Shown here one piece after another: positions 9,588 to 17,445 of a stretch of 64,000 nt of DNA. Position 1 is the first letter of the stretch. Each line of letters begins with the position of its first letter. The stretch spans positions 129,247 through 193,246 of the forward strand of contig URLC01000003.1 in assembly GCA_900548695.1 (NCBI GenBank), in the 5' to 3' direction. The notes under the pieces are model-generated. The model searched no databases. It was not told the DNA's origin and saw nothing but the letters and a program-made list of their open reading frames with translations. Source of the DNA: an uncultured Mycoplasmatota bacterium (GTDB taxonomy: Bacteria; Bacillota_I; Bacilli_A; RF39; UBA660). The position numbers and the translations under genes were made by a program.

Positions 9588-9996
9588 AAGTACTCCTTGA
9601 TTTAAATATGATATTTCTTTGTATAATATAATTTACTATAAATATTATTATATCGATAAAAAATTTTACAACTGTTACATTCAATGATATAAATAATTTG
9701 TTTATTATATATACTGATATGGCAGATATCATCATTTGTATTATTACTAATATATAGTACTGAATGATACTATTTTTTGAATAATGTTTAAATACAAACC
9801 TAGAATTTATTAAATAATTGTAAAGAGATGATAGAATTCTCGCAAAAATTGTTGCTAAAATTATTGTTTCTATATGAAATATATTTTTTAATAGATGGTT
9901 AAATATTGTAAATAAAAGTAAATCTATTACAAAGGAAGTTCCTGAAGAAAATATATATTTAATTATTTTTTTCGTTTCTTTTTTGCTTAGTTTCAT
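9571..9996 (-). CDS. GtrA-like four-helix membrane protein
   Basis: The 141-residue protein has four hydrophobic helices and the GtrA family signature: IKYIFSSGTSFVIDLLLF in helix 1, followed by ARILSSLYNYLINSRFVF, where the N-x4-F pattern after helix 2 is typical. GtrA proteins are thought to flip polyprenyl-phosphate-linked sugars made by GtrB-like transferases. GtrB-like genes lie at 5386-6327 and 10326-11027. The 3' end overlaps the fusion gene by 17 nt and the 5' end overlaps the DUF2304 gene by 38 nt, so expression is tightly coupled. Confidence 0.85.
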   Translation of the reverse strand: MKLSKKETKKIIKYIFSSGTSFVIDLLLFTIFNHLLKNIFHIETIILATIFARILSSLYNYLINSRFVFKHYSKNSIIQYYILVIIQMMISAISVYIINKLFISLNVTVVKFFIDIIIFIVNYIIQRNIIFKSRSTYEQLD

Positions 9997-10342
9997 GTTT
10001 TTCTCCTTCGCTTTTTAACAGCGCTAACTCTTGTGTTAAACTTATAATTTTTTTATTTTGAACTGACAGTGTTTTTGTAATGTTGAAACAAACAAAAATT
10101 AAGAATAAAAAACCTACAAAAAATGACAAATTAGATAAATTTTGTATTCCTAAAATTTGGGCCATTTTTTCGAAGAAGTTTGATCCTAAAGCTAGTATTA
10201 CTATACCAATAGCTAATACCATCCAGATGATTGCATTTTGAACCGTTAGTTTTTTGTTTTTGATATTTCTTAAAACATATATAAAAAAAACGAGTGCTGA
10301 TATTATAATTAAAATTTCTAATTTTTTAGGCATCTTTTTCAT
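9959..10342 (-). CDS. DUF2304 family small membrane protein
   Basis: The 127-residue protein has three membrane helices (near residues 8-22, 38-56 and 71-90) and then a charged C-terminal segment with coiled-coil character (TKTLSVQNKKIISLTQELAL). This layout, the length and the position beside a GT2 gene match DUF2304 proteins, which regularly neighbour dolichol-phosphate-mannose-synthase-like enzymes in polysaccharide clusters. The function is not established; an accessory or scaffold role for the adjacent transferase is inference. The start overlaps the end of the GT2 gene at 10326 by 17 nt. Confidence 0.75.
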   Translation of the reverse strand: MKKMPKKLEILIIISALVFFIYVLRNIKNKKLTVQNAIIWMVLAIGIVILALGSNFFEKMAQILGIQNLSNLSFFVGFLFLIFVCFNITKTLSVQNKKIISLTQELALLKSEGEKHETKQKRNEKNN

Positions 10343-11027
10343 CCCCTTTTGAAAAATTATTTATAAAGAGTAATAGAATTACGTTAATCATATAATATAT
10401 TGATTTTATATTACTGATGGATGATTTTCCAAACTTTCTCTCCTTCATTTTTACTGGTACTTCTTTTATCACCAGTTTCTTTTTTATTAGTGATAGATTA
10501 GTTACTGGTTCTGGATATTCTAATGGATAATCTTCACAAAATATCTTAATCACCTTTTTATCTATAGCTCTAAAACCAGATGTCATATCTTTTACTTCTT
10601 TTTTTACTAGAAGATTTAATATTTTGGATAATATGCTAATTCCTATTCTTCTCATTTTTGTAGATTTGAATTGACTTTCATTGCCGATAAATCTAGAACC
10701 AATCACCATGTTGGCTTGTCCATTGATTATTGGATTAATAATATTATTTATATATTTTTCATCATGTTGGCCATCACCATCAAATTGAACCGCAATATCA
10801 TAGCCATTCTTATATGCATATTTATAACCAGTTTGCATAGCTCCACCTATGCCTATATTATTATTTAAATCTATATAGTTAAAATTATGATCTTGTAAAA
10901 CTTTTAGCGAGTTATCTTTAGAACCATCATTTATAACTACATAATCATACTTCTTTTTCACTCTATTTACTGTATCTACAATGTTTTTTTCTTCATTAAA
11001 ACATGGAATAATTACTAATACTTTCAT
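10326..11027 (-). CDS. DPM1/polyprenyl-phosphate sugar transferase-like GT2 enzyme
   Basis: The frame opens at 11063, but the start preferred here is the ATG at 11025-11027, giving 233 residues. It is preceded by AGGAGAGG at good spacing and yields the family start MKVLVIIPCFNEE. Motifs are VINDGSKDNSL, NIGIGGAMQTGY and QFDGDGQHD (the DxD of dolichol-phosphate-mannose-synthase-like enzymes), then GSRF and MTSGFRA. A short hydrophobic segment lies near the C-terminus. It is probably the first gene of the minus-strand polysaccharide operon, divergent from the PASTA gene. It should form a polyprenyl-phosphate sugar; the sugar is unknown. Confidence 0.88.
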   Translation of the reverse strand: MKVLVIIPCFNEEKNIVDTVNRVKKKYDYVVINDGSKDNSLKVLQDHNFNYIDLNNNIGIGGAMQTGYKYAYKNGYDIAVQFDGDGQHDEKYINNIINPIINGQANMVIGSRFIGNESQFKSTKMRRIGISILSKILNLLVKKEVKDMTSGFRAIDKKVIKIFCEDYPLEYPEPVTNLSLIKKKLVIKEVPVKMKERKFGKSSISNIKSIYYMINVILLLFINNFSKGDEKDA

Positions 11028-11198
11028 AACACCTCTCCTAGTTTTATTGTAACATATTATCAATAAAACTTAAACCTTGATTTAGTCTTTAATTTTGATA
11101 TTATTCACTGTATACTTTACAGTCTAATCTTTGTAATTTGTTTCTATTTTTTCTTGTCTATTATATAATTATATATATAAGAATAGTGAGGTGATAGT

Positions 11199-13082
11199 AT
11201 GGTTCAACAACCAAAGTACCGCTCAAATTATAAAGAAAAAAATAGTCATAAGGATAAACATCCTATTGTAAATTTATTTTTAATTTTAATGCTTGTTAGT
11301 AGTTTAGGCTATTTTGGAGTTACTCTATTTTGCAATAATAATAGTAATTTAATGATTTCTTTGATAAGTAGTCTTATTTTAATTTTATTTTCTATTTTAT
11401 TTTTTGTTATTTGTATTACTAATCCTAATCGAAAGAAAGGAACAATCATACTTGGTAGTTTTTTATTAATATTATTTAATGTTTTTGGTAGTCTTACAAC
11501 CGCTTCCGTTATTAAGATTCCTTCTTTTGGGCAGGTTGAAGATTTTACAGGTAAAAGTTTAACTGAGGTTGTTGCTTGGGCTACTAAAAATAAGGTTTTA
11601 TTAGTTCAGGATTATGAATATAGTGATATGATTCCTACTTATAGTATTATTTCTCAGGATATTAAGAGTGGAACAAGATTAAAAGATGTTAAAGAGTTAA
11701 AGGTTGCAGTTAGCGAAGGGGCTAATCCAGATAAGGAAATTATTATTCCTGATATGCTTGGTTGGGATAGTAATCGTTTTTTAGAATATGTAAAAGATAA
11801 TCATTTAAATAATGTGGAAGTTGAGTTTGTTCAGTCTGACAAAGCTAAGGATACGGTTATAGAACAAAGTAATACGGGTAGTAGAAAAAGAAGTGATGAG
11901 TTGAAAGTTAAATTTTCTTTAGGTGAAGAAGTTACTGATAATGATGTTAAATTAATTGATTTAATAAATAAGAGTGAATTTGAGGCAACTTTTTATTTAA
12001 AACAGAATCGTATCGCTTATGAAGTTAAACGGGATTTTTCAAAAAAGATTGAGCGTGGTAAAGTTTCTTCTCAAAGTGTTAAAGCAGGAGATATGACTAA
12101 AGTGAACGATAATGATAATAAGTTGGTTATTACTGTTAGTAAGGGAAAAGAGATTAAAGTTCCTGATTTAAAAAAGATGTCAATGGTAGAAATTACAGAT
12201 TGGATAATCACTAATAAATTAAAGTTAGAGTTTACTGATCGTTATGATGATTCTGTTAAAGAAAATAGTGTTATTGAAGCTAATTATTCTAAGGGCGATA
12301 GTGTTGAACAAGGTTCTACTATTAAGGTAGTTATTTCTAAAGGTAATCTAGTTATGAGAGATTTTAAGAGTCTTGATGAATTTAAAGAATGGGCGAATAA
12401 ATACGGAATATCTTATAGAGAAGAACATGAGTTTAATGATGATGTTTCTCAAGGGGATGTGATTTCTTACTCTTATAAAAAAGGAGATACCATTAAGAAT
12501 GGTGATACTATTGTTGTTAAAATTTCAGATGGGAAAGAATGTAAAGTTCCCAATTTAATTGGAATGAGTAAAAAAGAAGTTATTTCTAAATTAGAAAGTT
12601 TAAATTTAAATTATAATTTCGTATATCAAAGTAGTAATAAATATAGTAAAGATAAAGTAATTAAACAGTCCATTAGTGCTGGCAGTAAGGTAAGTAGTGG
12701 TACTACTATTACTGTTACTTTAAGTAATGGTAAAAAGGAAGAATCTAATTCTAATAGTTCAAAACCTACTAAACCTGATAATTCTGGAGAAGATTCTGAT
12801 AGTGGTAATTCCAGTGTTCCTTCTCCTCCACCAGAACCTGTTTGTAATAGTTGTTATATTAGACCTGGTGAATTAAAAAGTATTATTCTTAATAATTCTG
12901 GTAGCTTTAATGGGGCTGCCAACGCTGTAAGAAATTTTATTATTGGTAGATGTTCTGGTGTTAATGTAATTATTAATGATGATGGTGGAACATCTGGTTT
13001 TAATCCCGGTAGCTATGTTAGTGGTTGGGAAGGTGGAAATTTTAATTCTTGTGATACTATTACAATTACTCTTGCAAAATAA
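11199..13082 (+). CDS. Membrane-anchored multi-PASTA protein without a kinase domain
   Basis: The 627-residue protein has a short basic cytoplasmic start, three membrane helices (about residues 25-45, 52-73 and 80-106), then an extracellular stretch. That stretch holds about six PASTA-like units between residue 110 and 520, each ending in V-x-V-S-x-G-like strands (for example LKVAVSEGA and ITVTLSNGK). A Ser/Pro/Asp-rich linker follows (about 520-550), then a C-terminal domain of about 80 residues with four cysteines, two of them in VCNSC. PASTA units bind peptidoglycan fragments or beta-lactams in PknB/StkP kinases and in PBPs, but no kinase or transpeptidase motif is present. SD GAGGTGAT precedes the ATG and a strong terminator follows directly. 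A wall-sensing or wall-binding role is inference. Confidence 0.85.
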   Translation: MVQQPKYRSNYKEKNSHKDKHPIVNLFLILMLVSSLGYFGVTLFCNNNSNLMISLISSLILILFSILFFVICITNPNRKKGTIILGSFLLILFNVFGSLTTASVIKIPSFGQVEDFTGKSLTEVVAWATKNKVLLVQDYEYSDMIPTYSIISQDIKSGTRLKDVKELKVAVSEGANPDKEIIIPDMLGWDSNRFLEYVKDNHLNNVEVEFVQSDKAKDTVIEQSNTGSRKRSDELKVKFSLGEEVTDNDVKLIDLINKSEFEATFYLKQNRIAYEVKRDFSKKIERGKVSSQSVKAGDMTKVNDNDNKLVITVSKGKEIKVPDLKKMSMVEITDWIITNKLKLEFTDRYDDSVKENSVIEANYSKGDSVEQGSTIKVVISKGNLVMRDFKSLDEFKEWANKYGISYREEHEFNDDVSQGDVISYSYKKGDTIKNGDTIVVKISDGKECKVPNLIGMSKKEVISKLESLNLNYNFVYQSSNKYSKDKVIKQSISAGSKVSSGTTITVTLSNGKKEESNSNSSKPTKPDNSGEDSDSGNSSVPSPPPEPVCNSCYIRPGELKSIILNNSGSFNGAANAVRNFIIGRCSGVNVIINDDGGTSGFNPGSYVSGWEGGNFNSCDTITITLAK

Positions 13083-13111
13083 AACTAGAGATGTTTCTCT
13101 AGTTTTTTTTT
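13082..13111 (+). terminator. Rho-independent terminator of the PASTA gene
   Basis: A perfect 10-bp stem (13082-13091 AAACTAGAGA with 13096-13105) has a 4-nt loop and a run of T. It starts at the stop codon. Confidence 0.9.
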
Positions 13112-13271
13112 GCTATTTTGTTTATAAAATTATTCTTTTTTATTAAGGACTTTTTTATTATTTGTATACATCTTAAATTTTATGAATAAATGTTATTGTT
13201 GTAATTATATAATGTTTTTTGTAACAAGTAATGTATCCCCTGTTTTCTTCCTTTTAATCATTATTCCATAT

Positions 13272-13312
13272 AAAAATAGAGTATCACTCTACTATAAGTT
13301 CTACTCTATTTT
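13272..13312 (-). terminator. Probable terminator of the glucosaminidase gene
   Basis: AAAATAGAGTA (13273-13283) pairs perfectly with 13302-13312 across an 18-nt loop. On the minus strand it is followed by TTTTTA. It overlaps the last codons. The stretch 13112-13271 between the two convergent terminators holds nothing I can identify. Confidence 0.6.
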
Positions 13313-16300
13313 CTCTATTTTTATTTATTTTTATTCTATATGTTTTATCACCCATATTCATTTCTTGAGTTTTAAAGCTACCAAATGAATCAGTTATTTC
13401 TCCATAATCCTCGGCATCTTTTGTCTTAGTATAAACTTGGAATGTATAGGTGCCCTTTTCTAGTTTATCTAAAGCTATTTCTTTTTCATACCAAACATAA
13501 GTTTTTGATTTTTTATCTTGTACTGTTATATCAAAAGGTCCTTTTACACTTCCTAAATTTATATATTCTTGCTGATAAGTTTCCTGATTTTCTAGAATTA
13601 ACGTTCTCTTTATATCATCTTGCCTATCATATGTTCCATCATAGTTATATGAATATGCTAAAATATATAGTTTATTATTTTTAAATTGAATAGTATCAAA
13701 ATCGTTAATCATATTTCTGTATGTTGGAGCTTCAGAAGTTGTATATAACTCATCTCTAATATTTATTTCTATGCCTTTTGTTTTATATTTCTGTAATACT
13801 TTGAAATTATAACCGTGTTTTTTATCTTCTCCTCTTTTATCAATATCAGTATTAAAAGCATTATCAAATAATTGTTCTGTATAATATTTATCCGTACTTG
13901 CTTTCATGTATAATTCATAATCTCCGTTTGGAATATCTTGCATGTTAATGATTCCTTTGAACCATGATTCGGTATAACTATTACCATTTTCTTCTCCCAA
14001 ATCATATGGAGTATCTTTTGTCCAAGCAGTTATACTTGTCGTGTATTCTTTATCAGAATTTTTGTCTTTAAATATCATTTCATATTCTTTGTTTTCATTA
14101 TTAATATCATAGATAATTAAATAACCACTTACTGAAAATTCCTTACTTTTATTATCCCATCTTAGGGAATTTAAGTAAAATTCTCCATCTTTTTCTTCTT
14201 GTTTCCTTTCAATTACAGTAACTGTTATTTCTTTAGTTACTACGTTTCCAAAAGAATCTTTTACTTGATAAATTACTTTGTAAGACCCAAGTTCTTTTTC
14301 ATTTACTTCATTTTCAATTACTTCAATATCTTTGATTGGTCCATCTTCTGGATCTGTTGCTGTTACATCTTTTAGTTCATCAAACTTTTCATTTAAATAT
14401 ATTGTTTTATCTTCTGCATTTATTACTGGCTTTTGATTTTCTACTACTGTTACTGTAATTGTTTTTTGTGTTTCATTTTTATAGCTATCGACAGCTTTAT
14501 AAGTAACTTCATATTTGCCAATTTCTTGTTCTTTTACATCATTTTTAACAACTTCTATCTTTTCTATTTTTCCTTCTTCTTTATCTACAGCTGTTACATC
14601 TTTTAAAGGATTAAATTTTGTTCCTTGTGTTATTGTTTTATCTTCTGCATTTATTACTGGTGCTTCATCTTTTATTACGGTTACTTTGATTGTTTTTGTT
14701 GTTGTTTGATGATAAGTATCTGTTGCTTCATAAGTAATTTCATAAAGTCCTGGTTCATTTATTTTTACACTACTAGTCTTTACTTTTACTTCTAATTTAC
14801 CATCTTCTTCATCAGTTGCAGTTACACCATCTAACTCATCTAATTTTCTATATTGGATTATTTCTTTATCTTCTGCATTTATTACTGGTTTTTTATTTTC
14901 AGTTACGGTTACTTTGATTGTTTTTGTTGTTGTTGAATTGTTTTTATCGGTTACTTTATAAGTCACTTGATATGTTCCTACAACATCAATATTTACAGTT
15001 TCTTGTTCGATTGTTATTTTATCAGTTAAATTACCATCTTCATTATCCATTGCCGTTACATCTTTTCGATAATCAAATTTTGTTCCTTGTACAATTGTTT
15101 TATCACTAGCGGTAATTATCGGTGCAGTATTTTCTACAGTGCTATGAGATTTGGTAACTTTAACATTTGGAGCTTCAGCTAAGGTCCATCCAAACTCTTG
15201 TTTTGTACCATTTAAATCTACTGGAACTTTATACCATTTAGCACCATTTACTATTTGTTCACCTAATATCGGTGTATAGGAGTTGTGATATTGACCACTA
15301 ATTAGAGTAGCTTTCGTATCTTCTGGTACACTATTTACCCAAGTGTATTGATTTCCACTTGCTGTTACTGAAAATTTACCATAATCGCTGTCAACAAAAG
15401 TTATTGTATCTGCTGGCACCCATTCTTTTTGATCATACCAATAATCTGAGGTTACTAAGTAAGATACAGCACTACCGTTTTTATCATAAGTGGCAGTATA
15501 GACCATTACATACCTATTATTTAATAATTTTTGATCTTTTTTGTTTGTTAGTGCTGAATCATAATAGTAATTTGTATCTTTAATACTTTTAGCAACTTTT
15601 GGTTTTAGAGTAGCATTTTCAACGTATAAATCGTATTCATAATCCCTATCTTGGTAATTTGTTACATCATTAGGTGAGATATAACCATTTTTTCCTTTGT
15701 TTATTTTTTTGACATAGGCAGCTGGGACATAGACATAGCTATTCCAGTTATAGTCTCCCGATGTTATTTCATTGTAATTACTGTCTATGTTTAAGTCACT
15801 CACTACTTTGTACCAAGTGGTATTTCCATTTACACTTTCTCCTGTTTTTTCTCCAACGATAACTAAGGCATCTTCTGCTTCTGGGTAAGAATAAATAAAT
15901 TTTGATGAATTATTAGCATCACTCATGGCATTTACTTGTCTTGTTACAACGCCTAATTGATAATAGTTATAGTCTTGTAAACCTTTAGCCTTATCAAATG
16001 CATAATAGTGAGTGGCCATCTTCTCACTCCAATACGTGTCTGATGCATACTTTACGTTCATCCCAATCCATTTATCACCGAATTGAGGTCCAAAGTAACG
16101 CCAATCTCTTGGATGCGCATAGCCATAGGTAATCCATTTAGATGCATAACCTAAAATGCTGCTAGCAAATGAGGCATACCAATTCGCAGCTTCTCCTGGA
16201 TTACTGTCTACAGCATTTAATCCAAAACCATTATTTTTATTAATAGCTAAATTACTGGTACCATTTCCTGTTTCATTTCTACTTAGACTTAAAGCTAGTA

Positions 16301-17240
16301 GGGCATTAACACCATATTTTTCTTGAGCATAATAGTAAAAAGTTCCTTTACCATATAGTCTAGAAGAACCAGTGGCACTAGCGTTTCCAAATGCATCTCT
16401 ATAAAAGCCCATGTTATTTCTGATATACTCATCAATATTTTGACTAGAATAGCTTGTTCTAGTATGATTTGATAAATACATATAATAATTATAATATTCA
16501 TTGTTTTTATTTACTGCATTATTATAGTTTCCATTTTTATAATCAATTAGCATTTTCTTTCTATCTTGGTAAAAATATTTACCATCGTAACTATAATATG
16601 TCCCTGTTGGTAGCATTTCTGGTTTAGGTCCAATTACACTCCCTCTATTTCCATTATAGGTTTCTTGAATTTTATTTACATAATTATGTTTTATTGAGTC
16701 TGTTGTGACTGTGTAACTACTAGATGATTTTACCCAAGTTAGTGGTACTAGTTCATAGGCTTGTGATTCTATCCAACCTGTAAAATTACCTATTTTAACT
16801 TTCGCCATAAATTTACCTTTAAAGGAAGAATATTGGGCTTCTATAAAAGCTCCATCTACCCCACCGTATAAAGAACCAGTATCCATATAAGTATATGATG
16901 AATTAGTGTTAGTACTTGTGTAAAAATATGTTAAAGCTGTCGGATTCACACTTAAATCAGCTAATGCTAAATTTGCATTTAAAATTTTTGTTTTGCCATC
17001 TACTCTACCAAAAACTACTAAATCATCAGCTCCGTTATTTTTCATAAAACTTGTTGCTTCTTCAAATGTTGAAAAGCAAGCCACTGGATCAATTACTCCG
17101 TCTGAATGCATTCCGGCTACTTCATAGTTCCCACATAAAGATTTATTTTGATAATTTGAAGAAGAAAAGGCATATGTTTCTTTAGGATATAACAAAATAC
17201 CTATCACAATTAAACTTAAAAATAATAAGTTTTTTTTCAT
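13284..17240 (-). CDS. Large secreted glucosaminidase (GH73-like) with four Ig-like/DUF5011 repeats
   Basis: The frame opens at 17267, but the ATG at 17238-17240 has a strong SD (AAGGAGGGG), giving 1318 residues with a signal peptide (KKNLLFLSLIVIGILL, cleaved near YA-F). Around residues 300-420 is an endo-beta-N-acetylglucosaminidase domain: ALLALSLSRNETGNG with the catalytic Glu, then NNGFGLNA and WITYGYAHPRDWRYFGPQF. Residues about 440-700 resemble SH3/GW-type wall-binding segments (VYVPAAYVKKI, WVPADTITFV). Four immunoglobulin-like units of about 76 residues follow (703-1010), each starting near I-T/N-A-x-D-K. The last 300 residues are an unrecognised beta-rich region. It should cleave peptidoglycan during wall turnover. 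Its stop codon is TGA. It is convergent with the PASTA gene and divergent from the LCP gene. Confidence 0.85.
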   Translation of the reverse strand: MKKNLLFLSLIVIGILLYPKETYAFSSSNYQNKSLCGNYEVAGMHSDGVIDPVACFSTFEEATSFMKNNGADDLVVFGRVDGKTKILNANLALADLSVNPTALTYFYTSTNTNSSYTYMDTGSLYGGVDGAFIEAQYSSFKGKFMAKVKIGNFTGWIESQAYELVPLTWVKSSSSYTVTTDSIKHNYVNKIQETYNGNRGSVIGPKPEMLPTGTYYSYDGKYFYQDRKKMLIDYKNGNYNNAVNKNNEYYNYYMYLSNHTRTSYSSQNIDEYIRNNMGFYRDAFGNASATGSSRLYGKGTFYYYAQEKYGVNALLALSLSRNETGNGTSNLAINKNNGFGLNAVDSNPGEAANWYASFASSILGYASKWITYGYAHPRDWRYFGPQFGDKWIGMNVKYASDTYWSEKMATHYYAFDKAKGLQDYNYYQLGVVTRQVNAMSDANNSSKFIYSYPEAEDALVIVGEKTGESVNGNTTWYKVVSDLNIDSNYNEITSGDYNWNSYVYVPAAYVKKINKGKNGYISPNDVTNYQDRDYEYDLYVENATLKPKVAKSIKDTNYYYDSALTNKKDQKLLNNRYVMVYTATYDKNGSAVSYLVTSDYWYDQKEWVPADTITFVDSDYGKFSVTASGNQYTWVNSVPEDTKATLISGQYHNSYTPILGEQIVNGAKWYKVPVDLNGTKQEFGWTLAEAPNVKVTKSHSTVENTAPIITASDKTIVQGTKFDYRKDVTAMDNEDGNLTDKITIEQETVNIDVVGTYQVTYKVTDKNNSTTTKTIKVTVTENKKPVINAEDKEIIQYRKLDELDGVTATDEEDGKLEVKVKTSSVKINEPGLYEITYEATDTYHQTTTKTIKVTVIKDEAPVINAEDKTITQGTKFNPLKDVTAVDKEEGKIEKIEVVKNDVKEQEIGKYEVTYKAVDSYKNETQKTITVTVVENQKPVINAEDKTIYLNEKFDELKDVTATDPEDGPIKDIEVIENEVNEKELGSYKVIYQVKDSFGNVVTKEITVTVIERKQEEKDGEFYLNSLRWDNKSKEFSVSGYLIIYDINNENKEYEMIFKDKNSDKEYTTSITAWTKDTPYDLGEENGNSYTESWFKGIINMQDIPNGDYELYMKASTDKYYTEQLFDNAFNTDIDKRGEDKKHGYNFKVLQKYKTKGIEINIRDELYTTSEAPTYRNMINDFDTIQFKNNKLYILAYSYNYDGTYDRQDDIKRTLILENQETYQQEYINLGSVKGPFDITVQDKKSKTYVWYEKEIALDKLEKGTYTFQVYTKTKDAEDYGEITDSFGSFKTQEMNMGDKTYRIKINKNRENRVELIVE

Positions 17241-17378
17241 ATTACCCCTCCTTATATACTTTCTCAATTATATTATAACAAGAAGGTAATCTATTTTCTT
17301 TCTAAATATGACAAAATAGAATATTTTTTACATTATTTTACATACTTTAATTTTTCTAATTTTATTCTAGTCTTTGGG

Positions 17379-17407
17379 TTGATAAAATAGCTATTTTTAG
17401 ATATAAT
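17379..17407 (+). promoter_or_regulatory. Sigma-A-type promoter of the LCP gene
   Basis: TTGATA at 17379-17384 and TATAAT at 17402-17407 are separated by exactly 17 nt. The LCP start codon is 39 nt downstream, with GGGAGG as SD. Confidence 0.8.
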
Positions 17408-17445
17408 AAAGAAAGCTAGAAGACAAGTTTTATTGGGAGGTATTT

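Noticed and set aside
13112..13271. Possible small RNA between convergent terminators
   Set aside because: No promoter, hairpin or open frame with SD stands out; the stretch is just AT-rich spacer.
13284..13286. Mycoplasma-type code (TGA as Trp)
   Set aside because: TGA acts as a normal stop here and at 43175-43177, and Trp is encoded by TGG throughout.
16295..16501. Minus-strand 68-codon frame inside the glucosaminidase gene
   Set aside because: It is an alternative frame on the same strand, with no SD and no recognisable product.
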